64,000 nt of DNA, from contig JAVXUO010000069.1 in the NCBI GenBank assembly GCA_033065855.1, forward strand, positions 124,001 to 188,000, written 5' to 3'. This document shows positions 24,481-36,700 of the stretch, piece by piece (positions within the stretch are counted from its first letter, which is position 1; the number at the start of each line of letters is the position of its first letter). The DNA comes from Escallonia rubra. Lineage: Eukaryota; Streptophyta; Magnoliopsida; Escalloniales; Escalloniaceae. Position numbers and translations under genes: made by a program. The notes below the pieces were generated by a model. That model saw only the letters and a list, made by a program, of their open reading frames with translations. It searched no databases and had not been told where the DNA came from.

Positions 24481-24863
24481 TGTATTTGTTATGAATGGAA
24501 CTTAAAGCCATCTCCACACATCTCTTAGTTAAAGCCATTCTTGATCTAAATGGTAGTTATGTATTAGATAAGTCACTTAGTTGTGTTCCATTATGGCATC
24601 CCTCTTCTGAGTTTAAGTGTCTCTTTGCCTGGCAAAGGTACTCACACTCAGTAATAGTTACTTCAAACTATAGGCAGGTGGTGTGATCACATGCTTATTA
24701 AGCAATTCATATGAAAAGGTCAAAGTACGTAACTGATGTGTACTCAAGGTCTGGTTAGCTGCTTCCGCACAAATCATTGTAATCACGAATTTCAAAATCA
24801 GATTTTCTGTTACGAAAATCTGTGTCCTGAGATAATCCAGTTGAGCACAGTAATACAACATTA

Positions 24864-25056
24864 TCCCATTTGCACTTTCCTGGAAGATACAAACTCCTTC
24901 GCCCTCATTACTGAAAAGTACAAACTTATTTTTATTGTTAGTGAAGTTCAAAGCTACATGACATGCCAATTCAATAATGCTATGACTCTTCAAAGCCAAA
25001 GGGGTTTTTTATTCCCATTTGCACTTTCCTGGAAGATACAAACTCCTTCGCCCTGG
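24864..25056. repeat. Pair of ~42-bp direct repeats
   Basis: cccatttgcactttcctgga and the ~22 bases after it occur at about 24867 and 25014, 147 bp apart and nearly identical. A second short pair (gtagtcttggcttagtcatt) lies at about 25217 and 25303. Confidence 0.8.
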
Positions 25057-25441
25057 ATGTGACTTGGCATCTCCTGTTGTTGCATCCCGTTGCCATGCGG
25101 ACACATTCAGCATCAAAGTTTTGCTTGTTCTTGAAGTTGTTCCCGAGAAAGCATCATTAACTCTAAGATAAGCACCATACCAAAAGCTTTAACCTGAGAT
25201 AAGAACTCTAATTTGTAGTCTTGGCTTAGTCATTATATGCAATTTGTTGTCTTGAAGTTGTTCGTGCTATTAGTGAATAATAACAGTTGATATCCACAGC
25301 TGTAGTCTTGGCTTAGTCATTATATGAAATTTATGTGTTAGTCTGCATAATGTACTCTATAGATTGATGGGCTAAGAGTTTCTGTTGATATTCAGTATTT
25401 TTTCCAAAATAATGAGCCTTGTTGATTTATGTTTCGTGCAG

Positions 25442-25486
25442 GTTGATCCTCCACTGGCAAGAAGCGGTTCTGGACCCCTAAGGAAG
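25442..25486 (+). other. Orphan 45-bp exon-like segment
   Basis: A strong acceptor (tttcgtgcag) and donor (gtatgt) bracket exactly 15 open codons, VDPPLARSGSGPLRK. No flanking exons are visible within several kb. It could be a gene fragment captured by the neighbouring CACTA element or part of a long-intron gene. I do not recognise the parent. Confidence 0.4.
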
Positions 25487-25578
25487 GTATGTCCCATGCA
25501 AGAGAGCCCCTCTTTGTTTGCTTTATTTAATTGCTACATCCATGTAAAAACGATGTTGCAAATCATGGACAACAGATA

Positions 25579-26058
25579 ATTGATGATTTTAGGTTGTTAA
25601 TTATGCATTGAGCATTTGAGAATTGAGATTGTTGATGGATGATGAGACCCAATTGGATTGAGATATCGGATATGTGCATTTTGAACAATTTTTTTCCCAT
25701 TTGAGCATTGATTATTTGATTGATAATTTTAGGTTGTCAATTGTGCATTTAAGAATTGTGATTATTAATTGATGATTTTAGGTTGTTAATTAATTGTGCA
25801 TTGAGCATTTGAGAATTGAGACTGTTGATGGAGGATGGGACCCAATTGGATTGAAATATCAGATATGTGTGTTTTGAACAATTTTTTTTCCCATTTGAGC
25901 ATTGATTATTTGATTGATAATTTTAGGTTGTTAATTGTGCATTTATGGTTTGAGATTATTAATTGATGATTTTAGGATGTTAATTGTGCATTGAGCAATT
26001 GAGAATTGAGATTGTGGATAGAGGATGAGACCCAATTGGATTGAGATATCGGATATGT
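25579..26058. repeat. ~190-bp tandem repeat, about 2.5 copies
   Basis: Units beginning attgatgattttaggttgtt start at 25579, 25768 and 25961 (spacing 189 and 193). Each unit also holds an internal half-repeat (ttgattgataattttaggtt). Confidence 0.88.
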
Positions 26059-26212
26059 GATTTAGTTGAATGGTGGCTGAAATTAGGTTAATTAGGTTAA
26101 CACGATAATGAAACATGACATGGTGGGTTGAAATTAGGTTAATTAGGTTCATCTTCTATAGGTTAATTAGATTATCGAAAAGTGCACTTTGTTTTTTTGT
26201 GCTATTTTACTT

Positions 26213-26515
26213 ATAAAAACTGATTAACACTGATTAACACTGGTGTGCCCTAATTAGCCCTAATTAACACTGATTAATACTTGTTAGCCCTAATTAGCAC
26301 TAATTAACGCTAATCAACACTGATTAGCCTAATGAGCCTGAATTAGCCCTAATAAAAACTGATTAACACTAATTAGTCATAATCAACACTGATTAAGCTA
26401 ATTAACCCTAATTAACACTAATTAGCCCTAATTAACACTGATCAACACTGATTAGCCCTAATTAACACTGATTAATACTGATTAACCCTAATTAGCCATA
26501 ATTAACACTAATCAT
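26213..26515. repeat. 10-11 bp short-period satellite
   Basis: About 28 imperfect copies of ACTGATTAAC / CCCTAATTAG alternate for 300 bp just before the CACTA transposase gene. Only A, C, T and rare G are used on the plus strand. Confidence 0.85.
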
Positions 26516-26647
26516 TCTCATAAATTAGTTAATCTTTAGTTGATTAACACTCATTTGTAAGTGACTACTCAATATATTTTTTTCAAATTGAAAGTTAATT
26601 TGGAACTCGACTTGTATAGGTTCAACAGGCAGTGAGAGATATATATC

Positions 26648-27478
26648 ATGTCAATGGATAGAAGTTGGATGTAACGAACGATTGCTCCAAGTGGGATTGG
26701 GGTATCGGAAGAATTTAGACAGGGAGTGAACAGATTTATGCTCTTTGCTTTGATTCAATGAGAGTTTGTGGATGACGACATGATTAAATGTTCGTGCAAT
26801 GATTTTCAGCTGTTAAGTTGGAAAACCCCCGACGATGTAACTTTTGATATGTTCCGTAGAGGTTTTATGAGTAACTATACGAACTGGACTCAGCACGGGG
26901 AACAAATTCTGAGGGTGACCATTGAGGTGCCCATTGAGTTCAGACAGTATAGTCCTAGAGATCTGGGATATTCTCAGTATCAACAAATGGTAATGGAAGC
27001 TGGGCCTAATGGGATTAACTGGGATAATTATTTTAACGATGGTAATCCTAATGTGGAAGAAGAGTCAAACCCGAGTGCATAGAAGTTTTATAAATTGTTA
27101 AAAGACTCTGAGGAGCCAATATGGAATGGAAGTACAAAGCACACCAAGTTATCTGCTGTGACAAGGATGCTACATTTAAAGTCTGAGCATGGTCTAAGTG
27201 ATAGAGGTTTTGATGTTTTTCTGAAGCTTAATAAAGAAATGTTGCCAGAGGATGAGAAGTTGCCTGACACGTACTATAGTGCTAAGAAAATGACGATGAA
27301 ACTTGGTTTGGGGTACCAGAAGATAGATGCATGTAATAATGATTGTGTCTTATTCTGGAAGGAGAACAGTGACTTGAATGAGTGTCCAGTTTGCGGCCAC
27401 GCAAGGTATAAACCGACCATTGGGAAGAAAATGAAGATAACATGGAAGATATTCAAGCGAACTAATAGACTCAATTAA
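26648..27478 (+). pseudogene. CACTA transposase TNP2-like, N-terminal part
   Basis: The frame opens with MSMDRSWM, the hallmark start of plant CACTA transposases (transposase-associated domain). It continues through FRRGFMSNYTNWTQHGE and then into the TNP2 (Transposase_21) domain: TKLSAVTRMLHLKSEHGLSD, then LPEDEKLPDTYYSAKK, then a zinc-ribbon-like ECPVCGHARYKP. All of this lies in one frame with only three nonsense codons (26672, 26759 and 27080). The frame ends at 27478 near the end of the N-terminal part, so the catalytic two-thirds of TNP2 (normally 700-1000 aa) are missing. The active protein would bind the terminal repeats and cut the element out. Confidence 0.88.
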
Positions 27479-27505
27479 CTTTTGCACTTCCCAATTTTTG
27501 TAGAT

Positions 27506-29161
27506 ATGCCGAGATCCAGTGCACCCTGAGGTCGTGGAGGCGGCCGTCGCGGAGCTGCTTCGGCATAGTCAGCCCCCCTCCCCAGGATTGGTGACGCGAC
27601 TACTGATGAGCAGCCGATGTCGTCGTCAGTAGCTTCAGTACATAGTGAGACAATATTAGTTTCGTGTCGAATTGAAAGATATTTGTTGCCAATATATATA
27701 TATATATATAACGTGTTCCTTTTCCATCATTTCTAGCGTCTAGTGCATCTGTACCCAGAGGTATCACATGCAGGATACCTCTTCTAGCCACCCCGGAGCA
27801 GAGGATTACTGCTCATGTCCTCATTAATTAGTATGTTCTTTATTTTCAAAGCTCAATTCTTAACATCTTTTAGCACATCTATCTAACTTAATACGTTGTT
27901 ATATTGGGATTGACGTATCTATCTTGTGATTTCTTGTAATTAGCTTTGTTGAGGATTGTGTTAGGACCAAAATCAGTCCTATTATCAACGCCCACCTCCC
28001 ACAGCCTTATGCGACGTGGAAGTCGTGGACGGAAGCAGACAAGGAACTTGTCTGGGGGAAGTTCTGGGTAAGGATTGTCTATTTTTAATTGCTTTATTTG
28101 GTTTTAGAAGTACATTATTGTTGAATTTTTCTTGCTAATCGTGTTTGAAATTGTGTTGAATTATGTTCAGGACTATTTCAAATTTGAGTCCGACGGAGAC
28201 CAAGAACTTGAGAGGCAGGCCTAGGAGTGGCATTATTTCGAAAACTACAAGAAATGGATGCTCAATGTGAGGAGGCAGGCGCTAGCTCAGGCGGGTGCGA
28301 CATATATATCTATGGCTAGGGACCACAACCCCGAGTACTTCTCCAAAGCCATGTGGGGGCAGCCGGTGGACTATTGGTGTACAGCAGACTGGGCGAAGCA
28401 GAGTGAGCAAGGCAAGGAAATGGCTCACAACGAGAAGAGGATGAAGCATAATGATGGTTCTCGTCCATTTGCTATGCACGAGCTGAGGTTGACAGAAGTG
28501 GACCCTGAGAAAAGGCCCCCTACGAGGCTCTGCCAGTTTGAGCACACACACAAAAATAAAGATGGGAAGTGGGTGTCTGAGAGCGCGGAGCAGTTTGCGG
28601 TAAGCACACAACTTGTGTATTACTTTTGTATTCCTATTGTATCCTTATACATTTCCGTTGTTTTCTTATACATAGTTCATATAGAGAAAAAGTTCAGGCC
28701 AACTCCCAGGCAGACAGTAGCCAGACAGTGCTACGGGGGGTCCTAAGAAGGACCGTATGCTCGGCCACCCTTGTCAATCCGCACGTTCGCTGCTAGCTAG
28801 CAAAGCTCAGTCGTTAGACGCGACCAGTTCTAGCGGTCCTCGGGTTGAAGCGACGGAGAAAGGGCGCTTCGCCGCATTATTTGATGAAAGACTTCAGATG
28901 ATGATCCAAGGCGATTTTCTTTTGCCCAGGCCCAGACTTGATCGTGTAATACAAATTTTCTCAAGTAATGTATTTTGGGTCATTCTATATGTGATCTTGA
29001 TTTATATATATTATGTTGAATCATTTGTATGGCTTCGTGCAGAGCGATATTGGTCCTAGTGCCGGTGATTCTCAGGGCGGTGAGGACATTGTTAGATCGA
29101 ACGTGCCTTCATCGAGGAATGAAGAAGATGATGGCGGGGTTGGTCGGTCTGCCGGCTAGTG
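27506..29161 (+). pseudogene. CACTA second gene, Transposase_24-like
   Basis: Plus-strand exons follow the TNP2 remnant. A Gly/Arg-rich start near 27506 has two nonsense codons. A segment ending KSWTEADKELVWGKFW precedes a GTAAGG donor (about 28068). After an acceptor near 28170, DYFKFESDGDQELERQA, a TAG, and EWHYFENYKKWMLNVRRQA follow. Then comes SRPFAMHELRLTEV with PTRLCQFEHTHKNKDGKWV before a GTAAGC donor near 28600. This is the Ptta/En/Spm Transposase_24 pattern. Later exons (28700-29160) end in an acidic Ser/Asp-rich tail. The product is an accessory DNA-binding protein of CACTA elements. Stops make it a pseudogene; exon edges are approximate. Confidence 0.75.
27692..27710. repeat. (TA)n microsatellite
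   Basis: A short TA run inside an intron of the CACTA second gene. Confidence 0.8.
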
Positions 29162-29377
29162 ATAGGAGTTGGAATTATGTATTAACTTGCATGTGTAGCT
29201 TAACTTTGAGTTCATATACTTGACTTGTTTTTCAAATTTTGGTTCAATCCAAATTTTATTAATTTTAATGCATATGTTTATATATAGTTTGATGAATGCG
29301 ACACTTATGTCTTATTATGTAGAGTAGATAGTAGCTTTTGGACAAGTTATTTGAATGAATGCGGGATAGGGGTTTGT

Positions 29378-29431
29378 ATCGGTTTTGAATGAATGCGATG
29401 AAAGCTTTCAACACATTCATTCAAAACCGAT
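29378..29431. repeat. Perfect 18-bp inverted repeat (hairpin)
   Basis: ATCGGTTTTGAATGAATG (29378-29395) and its exact reverse complement (29414-29431) are separated by an 18-nt loop. Confidence 0.85.
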
Positions 29432-29530
29432 TCAACCAACCGATTTAACCTTGGATTGGTATTGGATTGGTATTGGTTTTAGGACATGTTTTTGGACAGG
29501 ATGGGACAGATTTAACATAATTTTTTTTTT

Positions 29531-29672
29531 GCAAAACCCAGGTTTAGCAACCGCACATCGCGGTCGCTAAAGGGAGAAAATGCGGTCGCTAATCTAATAT
29601 TTCAAAATAGAAACAAATATTAAAAATAATTAGCAACTTCAAGGCGCGGTCGCTAAATAGGTCGCTAAATAA

Positions 29673-29710
<38 letters not shown>

Positions 29711-29886
29711 CGACCACACAAAATGGTCGCTAAATATAGTCAACGCGGTCGCTAAATTTAGCGACCGATTAGAAAATGCGGTTGCAAAACTTTAGCGACC
29801 TGATATATAGCGACCGTTTTAGCGACCGCTTCAGACCCTTTAATGACCGCGCACGGCGGTCGCTAAAGACCTGATTTCATGTAGTG
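29531..29886. mobile_element. Short CACTA-like terminal-repeat element
   Basis: The right end, read on the minus strand, is CACTACATGAAATCAGG followed by TCTTTAGCGACCGC. The left end carries the matching inner part (CCCAGGTTTAGCAACCGC) in inverted orientation, but its CACTA tip is eroded. GCGGTCGCTAAA motifs fill both arms, and an (AT)n run lies at 29678-29709. It is either a deleted non-autonomous element of about 360 bp or the 3' end of the element holding the transposase genes to its left. I cannot find the corresponding 5' end. Confidence 0.6.
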
Positions 29887-30345
29887 AGATCACAAGGACA
29901 TTTGTCTCTTGTTCCTTTTATTACAAATTGAAAACTTTTGTGGCCTCAATATTCAGAAGCCATTGATTAAGATGTAATCATAATAGAGCAGCATTAATCT
30001 CCATAAATGACATTTCAACTCATATGACTTTTGGTGACACTCACAACCCTCCTGACCAACATTGGTGGCTAGTGAGAATGCATTCAGTCATGCTTTAATA
30101 ACCTTTTTACTATTCTTGCTTTCACTTGTTTGTAGTGAAAAAGATAGAAATAAGTACAATTAACTTGTTTGAGAACTATTTTCAAAATTACAAAAAAAAA
30201 CAATATACTTTTTCCAAATATGAAAACAACTTTATATTGCTAGAATACTATTTCCAACACAATTTTCTTCCCTGTAAAAAGTGGGTGTGAGTCAATAGTG
30301 TTTTTATAACAAACGCAAATTGAATGAAAACCTGGATGTATTCAG
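29887..30345. other. Unassigned AT-rich sequence
   Basis: No gene or repeat is recognised between the short CACTA-like element and the LINE. Confidence 0.5.
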
Positions 30346-32772
30346 TTAATCTACAAAAATACATTCAATCTTCAAAGCAGTCCTTGGGAGATTATGTCCT
30401 CTACCTATCTGCTGCCTAGATACCTGTTTTGCCAGTATAGGGTACAACCTGCTCTTACATTCATCAGCCAAAGCCAAAATTTTAGCAGCATTTTGACAGT
30501 CTGTATGGAGTTCTCTCTGCAAAAATAACTTTTTCCCATGAACTTGCAAGTGCCTCCTTTATGGCAAATGCTTCTACTTGTTCTGCATTGGCTGCATGCT
30601 TCTGCATTTTTATCTCTATCTGCTTTCACCCCAGCTTGAGAACAACTCTAATCTTGACTTTTGTTGCTGTCTCCTTCCATGCCGCATCTACTTGTATTTG
30701 CACAAGGTTATGTCTGGGCATTGGTTGTGTTTAGAACAGGTTGGACTGCATAAATCATATTGAGGCTTTATGTTTTTTTCCATCATACTAGTTGGTGGGT
30801 TGAATTCTTCGGGATGGCTGCTATATTTCTCCACTTCCTTACTGCTTGTTGACTTCTTTCCACGACCTTTATTGGATCAGGCCTCCTCCCTTGGAAAACT
30901 ACTTCATTTCTGGCTTTCCAAATTGACCAGTAGGTACTGTTGAGAGGGCTTGATGGCTAATTCACTGGCAAACGGAAGTGCGATTTGAGAGGTTATGTTT
31001 AAAGAAGGTGTCTTCATCCTCTTGGTCACCCAGTTAATAGTTTTGGTTTATATTTAGTTTTCTTGTTACTGATTGCCAGGTTAATGGTTATTATTGGTCA
31101 CTTTGCACAGAAAAGGAAGGTTTTTCTTCTTTTTTTTCCTGGAATCTTTAAACCCCATACCGTTGCTATATCTCTATTGTTAGAGATGCGTGGGCTAGCT
31201 GAGGATGCTTTTGTTTCACTATCCAAACTTGTCCCTTATTGTGCTTTGCTTTGTTGTTGTTTACATTATTCTCCAGTTCTTGGTTATTTGGCTGCTCCTT
31301 GATTTGCAGTTCCATTATTGTCCTGTTATGCTAGTTCTTCCTCTAGTTTATTTTCCCTTACTGCTAATTAAGATGCAACCAGATTTTACATAGTATTTTC
31401 CTGATTTCATGAAGCGCCACAAAAGTGATCATTATGCTTTATATGTGACAAAGGTGCCCTTTAAACAGCTAAAAAGTCTGGAAGTGTGATGATTTCCCTT
31501 AAGGTTTTTGTCTTCCATTGCTTTGTGTTTTGGTCTATAAGTTCACATACTCCATAATCGCAGTTTCACTGTTGGGCTCCTTGCTTTGGTCTTAAGATCC
31601 TAGGCTTTCCCTCATTGATCCCAGACTTCCTTCCAAAGTTTTGTTGTTCCTCCATTACCTGTAGCCTTTCCAATCTCTTCATTAATAAGTCTCTGCCAGA
31701 AGGATTCTTACCCAGGCCCATGATGCTCCTGGTAAAGGTTTAACCTCTTTCAAATTCTTCCTAGCTAGGTCAATATTTTGGAATAAAAATTTTGGTAAGC
31801 AGACACTGTGGATTGGTAGGATTCTTCAGGCATGTTTGCCCAATAATAACGCTTGGTTAAAAGCCTTGAAGTTCCTTACTCCCACTCCCCCTTCTCTTTT
31901 TGGTATGCAATATTTTTCCCGTCTAGCTAAATGTAATTTTTTGTGAGATAAATTCTGGCCTCCACCAGAAATTCCTTTTAACACTGTCTACTTTTGTGCA
32001 TAATGTGGAGGGCGATTTATAGTCTAATAAAGTGTAAACTGGAGTACAGGATAACACAGATTTAACAAGTGTATTGCTTCCTGCAGGGTTCGAGAACCTT
32101 AATTTCTAGGTCATGATTCTAGCCATTATGTTGGACTTGAGGAACTTGAAATCCTCTTTCTTGTGTAATACTAGTAGGAAGGGGTGCCGAGATACTTGCT
32201 ATGGATTTTTTTGAAAGGGATGTTGAAAAAATCAGCTAGGCTAGGAGTCTTTCCTGAGTAGGAGTTGTATGAGGGCTAACCAAGATGGAAGATTTTTCCA
32301 GTTTTGCAACTTGTCCAGAGCAGGCTTATAAAGGTTGAGGAGAGATTTGATTTTATGATAAGATGCTTTAAACTAAATGGTACAGTGATCAGCAACGAAG
32401 ATGTGACTAAATGGGTGGGGAAGGGCGGAGGGGGGGAGGAGGTGGATCGAGCAATTTTATTCCCTCTTGCTTCTTGTGTGATTCAGCATAGCAAAGATTG
32501 GATGAAAGCAGCTCAGCACATAAGATGAACAAGTATGGAGAGATAGGATCTCCTTGTCTTAAGCTACACTTTGGCAACAAAGAAAAGCGTGGGAGAGTTA
32601 TTAATGAGAATAGAATAAGAGACAGAAGTCACATAGACCATGACCAGTTTTAATAAATAAATAAAAAGGTGGAAATTGAAATTTTAAGAAAACTGCTTCA
32701 AGGTAATTCCATCTGATTCAATCATAAACCTTACCAAAATCAACTTTCAGGATAGCTAGGGATGTAAAGGAT
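30346..32772 (-). pseudogene. L1-type LINE, RT C-terminal part and RNase H (3' section)
   Basis: Read on the minus strand, the sequence starts in the reverse transcriptase core (ILKVDFGKVYD, equivalent to the catalytic FxxAYD motif) near 32750. It continues through the RQGDPISPYLFILCAE motif (around 32545-32500). It ends in a plant L1-type RNase H region with DAAWKETATK (around 30690) and AEQVEAFAIKEALASS (around 30580-30540), finishing near 30346. Many stops and frame changes are present. The enzyme would copy LINE RNA at nicked target DNA. The preceding RT part lies at 40383-40990, separated by an inserted gypsy element. Confidence 0.85.
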
Positions 32773-33573
32773 TGTTCTCAACGCACTTTGGTCACACCCA
32801 AGGGCCCACTAAGGGTCCTGTTTTGCGCGACACGTCACCATAGTGAACGGCAAATTTTTTAATGCTTCCAGTCGTTCAAAATACGCACACTTAAATCACG
32901 TGCACATTTCTTCGCTTTTCACGACAATTTACGACTAAACTTATTTTCTCGCGCGACCCATGGTCACCAGCGTAGCAACCTCGGCGCGCTTAAACTTATA
33001 CGAACGTGAATACCGACAAAGTGCCTTCCCCCTTGGGGGGGTCGGCTGCCTTCCCCTTCAAGGGGTCGGCGCCTTCCCCCTTAAGGAGGTCGGCCACCTT
33101 CCCCTTCAAGGGGTCCGTGCCTTCCTCCTTAAGGGGGTCGGCCACCTTCCCCTTCAAGGAGTCGATGCCTTCCCCTATAAGGGAGGTTGGCCACCCTTCT
33201 TTTGGAGGGGTCGACCCCGTTTCTTTTGCACTCGTTCAAATTCCATACCGCTTGCGACGCTCACCCGTTGCCCGCGGTCGTGTGCCGTCTCCACGACGCC
33301 CGCCGTCGCCCACAACTGTGCGCCGTCTTCGTGACGATCCGTCACCCCCGGTTGCGCGTCATCCCTGAGATGTCTCTCACCAGCGGCCGTGTACTCCCAC
33401 TTCCAATTTCCATTATTACCTGAGATTGTATGCACCATTTAGTGCAACATTGACACTTGGCTCACGCGTTATCTCCGGGACACTCGACGCGTGTCCATGC
33501 GCCATCTCTGGGACAGAAGTTGCTCGCGCGCCATGCGCCCCTCATGCATCACGTGCCCCCGGCCACAATACCC
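32773..33573 (+). repeat. Truncated 5' LTR of Tat-2
   Basis: It begins TGTTCTCAACGC and aligns with 38134-38940. Shared phrases include ACTTTGGTC, CACGTCACCAT and ACCCATGGTCACC. Homology stops near 33573, about 170 bp before the end of the PMD gene. Confidence 0.85.
33026..33225. repeat. Palindromic ~33-bp minisatellite in the Tat-2 5' LTR
   Basis: About six units of the type CCTTCCCCTTCAAGGGGTCG, each containing the self-complementary core CCCCTTNAAGGGG. Open frames through it are artefacts. Confidence 0.88.
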
Positions 33574-33741
33574 ATATCATCAAAATGCATACAAATCACA
33601 GGTTCGCAGGCCATTATTAGGCTCAATGACTACAACATAATGTAAAGTACAAACTATCTAAGGAAGAGTAGCCAGCAGCACTGCAACACGATGGGAGCTG
33701 AAGGCCTCAAGTGTCTACCGATGTGCCTGTACATCGGACCA

Positions 33742-36700
33742 TCAAGTGTCCCACTCGACACGCCGTCTCACTCGTCCTGCCTCCCGACCCTCTACCTTGG
33801 CGCGCGGCCTCTGTAGCTCGGCTAGGTGTTTGTCGATCACTGCCAGCTCACCAGCAATCTCCGATCTCTCCTCCTCCAACACTGTCCGCTGCCTCTCGAG
33901 CAGCGTCTCCTACATGCACACTAGGGCTAACCTCTCCCCCACATCAAGGCCCTTACTCCTCGATCTCAAGAAATCCGCCAACCACTCCAACCGCAAGCCC
34001 TGCATCATAAAAGGCTCAAACTTTGAAAGAGACTGCGATATGAACTCTGGAGTCCAGTCTATCGGCGACATGCCAGCAAAGGGCACCACTCAACAAATTC
34101 GGTACACATCCACTTCAGAAGAATCGGGTTCCCAATAGTCAACCCCTCAAACGTCTACGGGAATCCCACCCTCATGATCTCCAATCGACACACCGTCTCG
34201 GCAGGAAGCCTGAGACTCTCCCAGGATACCCCGTCTACCTGTCTGACCGAGGACCCTCCGCTGGCATCACCGCGAACCCCTACCACCCGCTGAAAGGGTA
34301 TCCGAGAATCCCACTGTAGTCCGCACTTCAATAGTTGCAGAGTGCATTGCTAGAAGAGTATCTCCAACATTAACCGCTGACCCCGACAATGTATCGTGGG
34401 GACGCTCCGCAACTGGCTGAATCAGATTCTCCTGCCTCAGCGCGAGGACTTTAATCATAGGCTCTGCCTCCACCGGAACATCACGATTGCCCGCCATGGC
34501 ATCTAACTCTATTCTTGTCCACCAGTCACCACCGGCATTGAACATCGGCGTGTCACCCACAGGTCCGCCAAATAAAGCCTTCATTGTCTCCTCTAGGACA
34601 GGCGATGGACTCGGTTGACTCTCCGGCTCTACAACATAACCTGCGGCCTCAGACTCCTCATTCATCCTAGCATCCAATGTCTCGGCCTCCTCAGCTTCCC
34701 CGGTTCCCACTGCCTCGGTTGCCATAGCTTCCACCGCCTCGGCCTTGGAACTCTGCTAACCGTGCTCCCTACTAGCTCCATGATCAAAATTCTGTCAAAA
34801 CAACCATCAAGAAATATAAGATCACAGCTGCCTACAGCACATGCAACTACAAATGAAATAGAGGAAGAAATGCTAACCTCAGAGTCCGACTCATCTAGCA
34901 CATCTCGCGGCCTCTTCGACACGTGTTTGCATGCGGCTGACATACACTCGTCGGCCTATCGAGCAGTCTCTATCATCCCTACTCGTAATGTTGATAGAGG
35001 ACCCTTCCCTGGCCCCCGAAACTCTTGGCACATGCAAAGTCGACTCCTCACCAATGGCATCCTCCTAAGCATCGTCATCAGGCCCTTCGGTGCCCTCATC
35101 AGAATCTCTCTCTGAGCTCACCCTAAAGCCCCATGCAATCAAAGCTGGTATCCCGCATTGTCTCGCAACCGATGATGAAATCAAACTCAACCCCATATCA
35201 CAAGTAAAAATATCAACCCGCCAACGCCTGCCTGCCGGCTATGATAGCCACTCCGCCCAACTAGCTCGCAGCTGCTCCCACCACTGTGCATACTCCAATG
35301 TCACCACCCCAGTTGACAATATACCAGGCCGCCCTCACTCTTCAGTCGGCGTCAACCACTGACAGGCGCTGTCAAGTAAGGTGTACCCGAAAGCTATATC
35401 TACACTCCATGGGCTACCATACCCACATGAGGGCTCCTGATCATAACCGAAAGCCAGTGAAAGACAGTCTGGGTTATACCTCGCTACATTATAAAGAGAC
35501 TCGATGGGCTTCCCGCCATCATCCGTCAGTACGGGGTGCCACCGTGGGAAATACGAAACAAGTAAAGTAAGTTGTCCCAATCCCAAATCCCCTCTCCTAG
35601 TCAGCGTTGTCGTAATATCCTGCACATGTAACCATGGTGGCACCCTATACGAAGACACCAAAGGGCACCATGGCCTCCTGATGCCCACCCATGAAAATTC
35701 CCGTCGGCCGATAGTCTGCATAACTCTCAAATAGATATCGGTGAAGGAACATCCAGTCCATGTAAGTGGCAACCTGATGACGCCCATACGACCACTTCAC
35801 GTCATTAACAAACTGATCTAGACGTGAATACAAAGTGCCTAGATACATGGAGGCCAGACCGACTCACCTACCCTGTGCCATCTGAATAACCAATGTGAAC
35901 ACCCTAGGGGCAACGCCATCCTCTGGCATCCCCTCAAACACAAACCTACAAGTACAGACAGACAGCATATATCAAGGCTATATCCTATAATGCAGTGCAT
36001 GGCAAACTGAAGCATTCTTAAATTACAAAATTTTCATAACTACAAGTTTGACATATTATGCATGGCAAGGGTGACAACTCTACAACATACACAAGAACAA
36101 GGAAATGAGACAATACAGAGTTTACCTCGACAGGAACATAGCTAAGAATGCCACCATCTCATATCTCTCCTTGCCGTGATAAGGACCCATAGTGAAGTCG
36201 ACAGAATCACCCAACTTTTGTCCCGTCTTCGCCTGCAAAGCACCAAAGAAATGCCTTATCCACCCACTGTATGTCCCCTTCATGTACATATTTGTCTCGG
36301 CCAGGATGTCCAACCGTTGCGTATGCAGTACGCATTTCTCCCCGCTCAGCCGAATCAATCGCACATCCTCAACCCAGTGCATGGGGCAACCCTGTAAGCA
36401 TCATAACATCAAGCAACGTAGGCCCAATCTCCCCGAACTCTGTTAGAAAAGTATGTGTTTGGGTGCTCCACCTCGCCAGCAGTAGTGTTATACCCGTTGT
36501 ATCCCTGAATAGCTCTAGTCCCCTCGCCGTAATATCTATCGCATGTATTAACCCCAACGACTGCAACATCCCAGACCGTGCGAGACACTCCAACATACAG
36601 TCACACCAGAAGTCCCACCCTATCGGCATCGCACTATGGCTCTTGAACACCACAGGCGACCAAGGCATGTCCTCCCTTTCGGCCAGCAGGGCCGGTATAT

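Noticed and set aside
24658-25062. Overlapping frames of 108-113 codons on both strands
   Set aside because: Both strands are open over the same region, which contains a direct repeat; no domain is recognised on either.
32763-32772. Alternative Tat-2 start at TGTAAAGG (32763)
   Set aside because: It gives no matching duplication. Starting at 32773 gives aggat at both sides and aligns better with the 3' LTR.
32960-33438. Frames of 120-124 codons in the Tat-2 5' LTR
   Set aside because: They are translations of a palindromic minisatellite inside an LTR.
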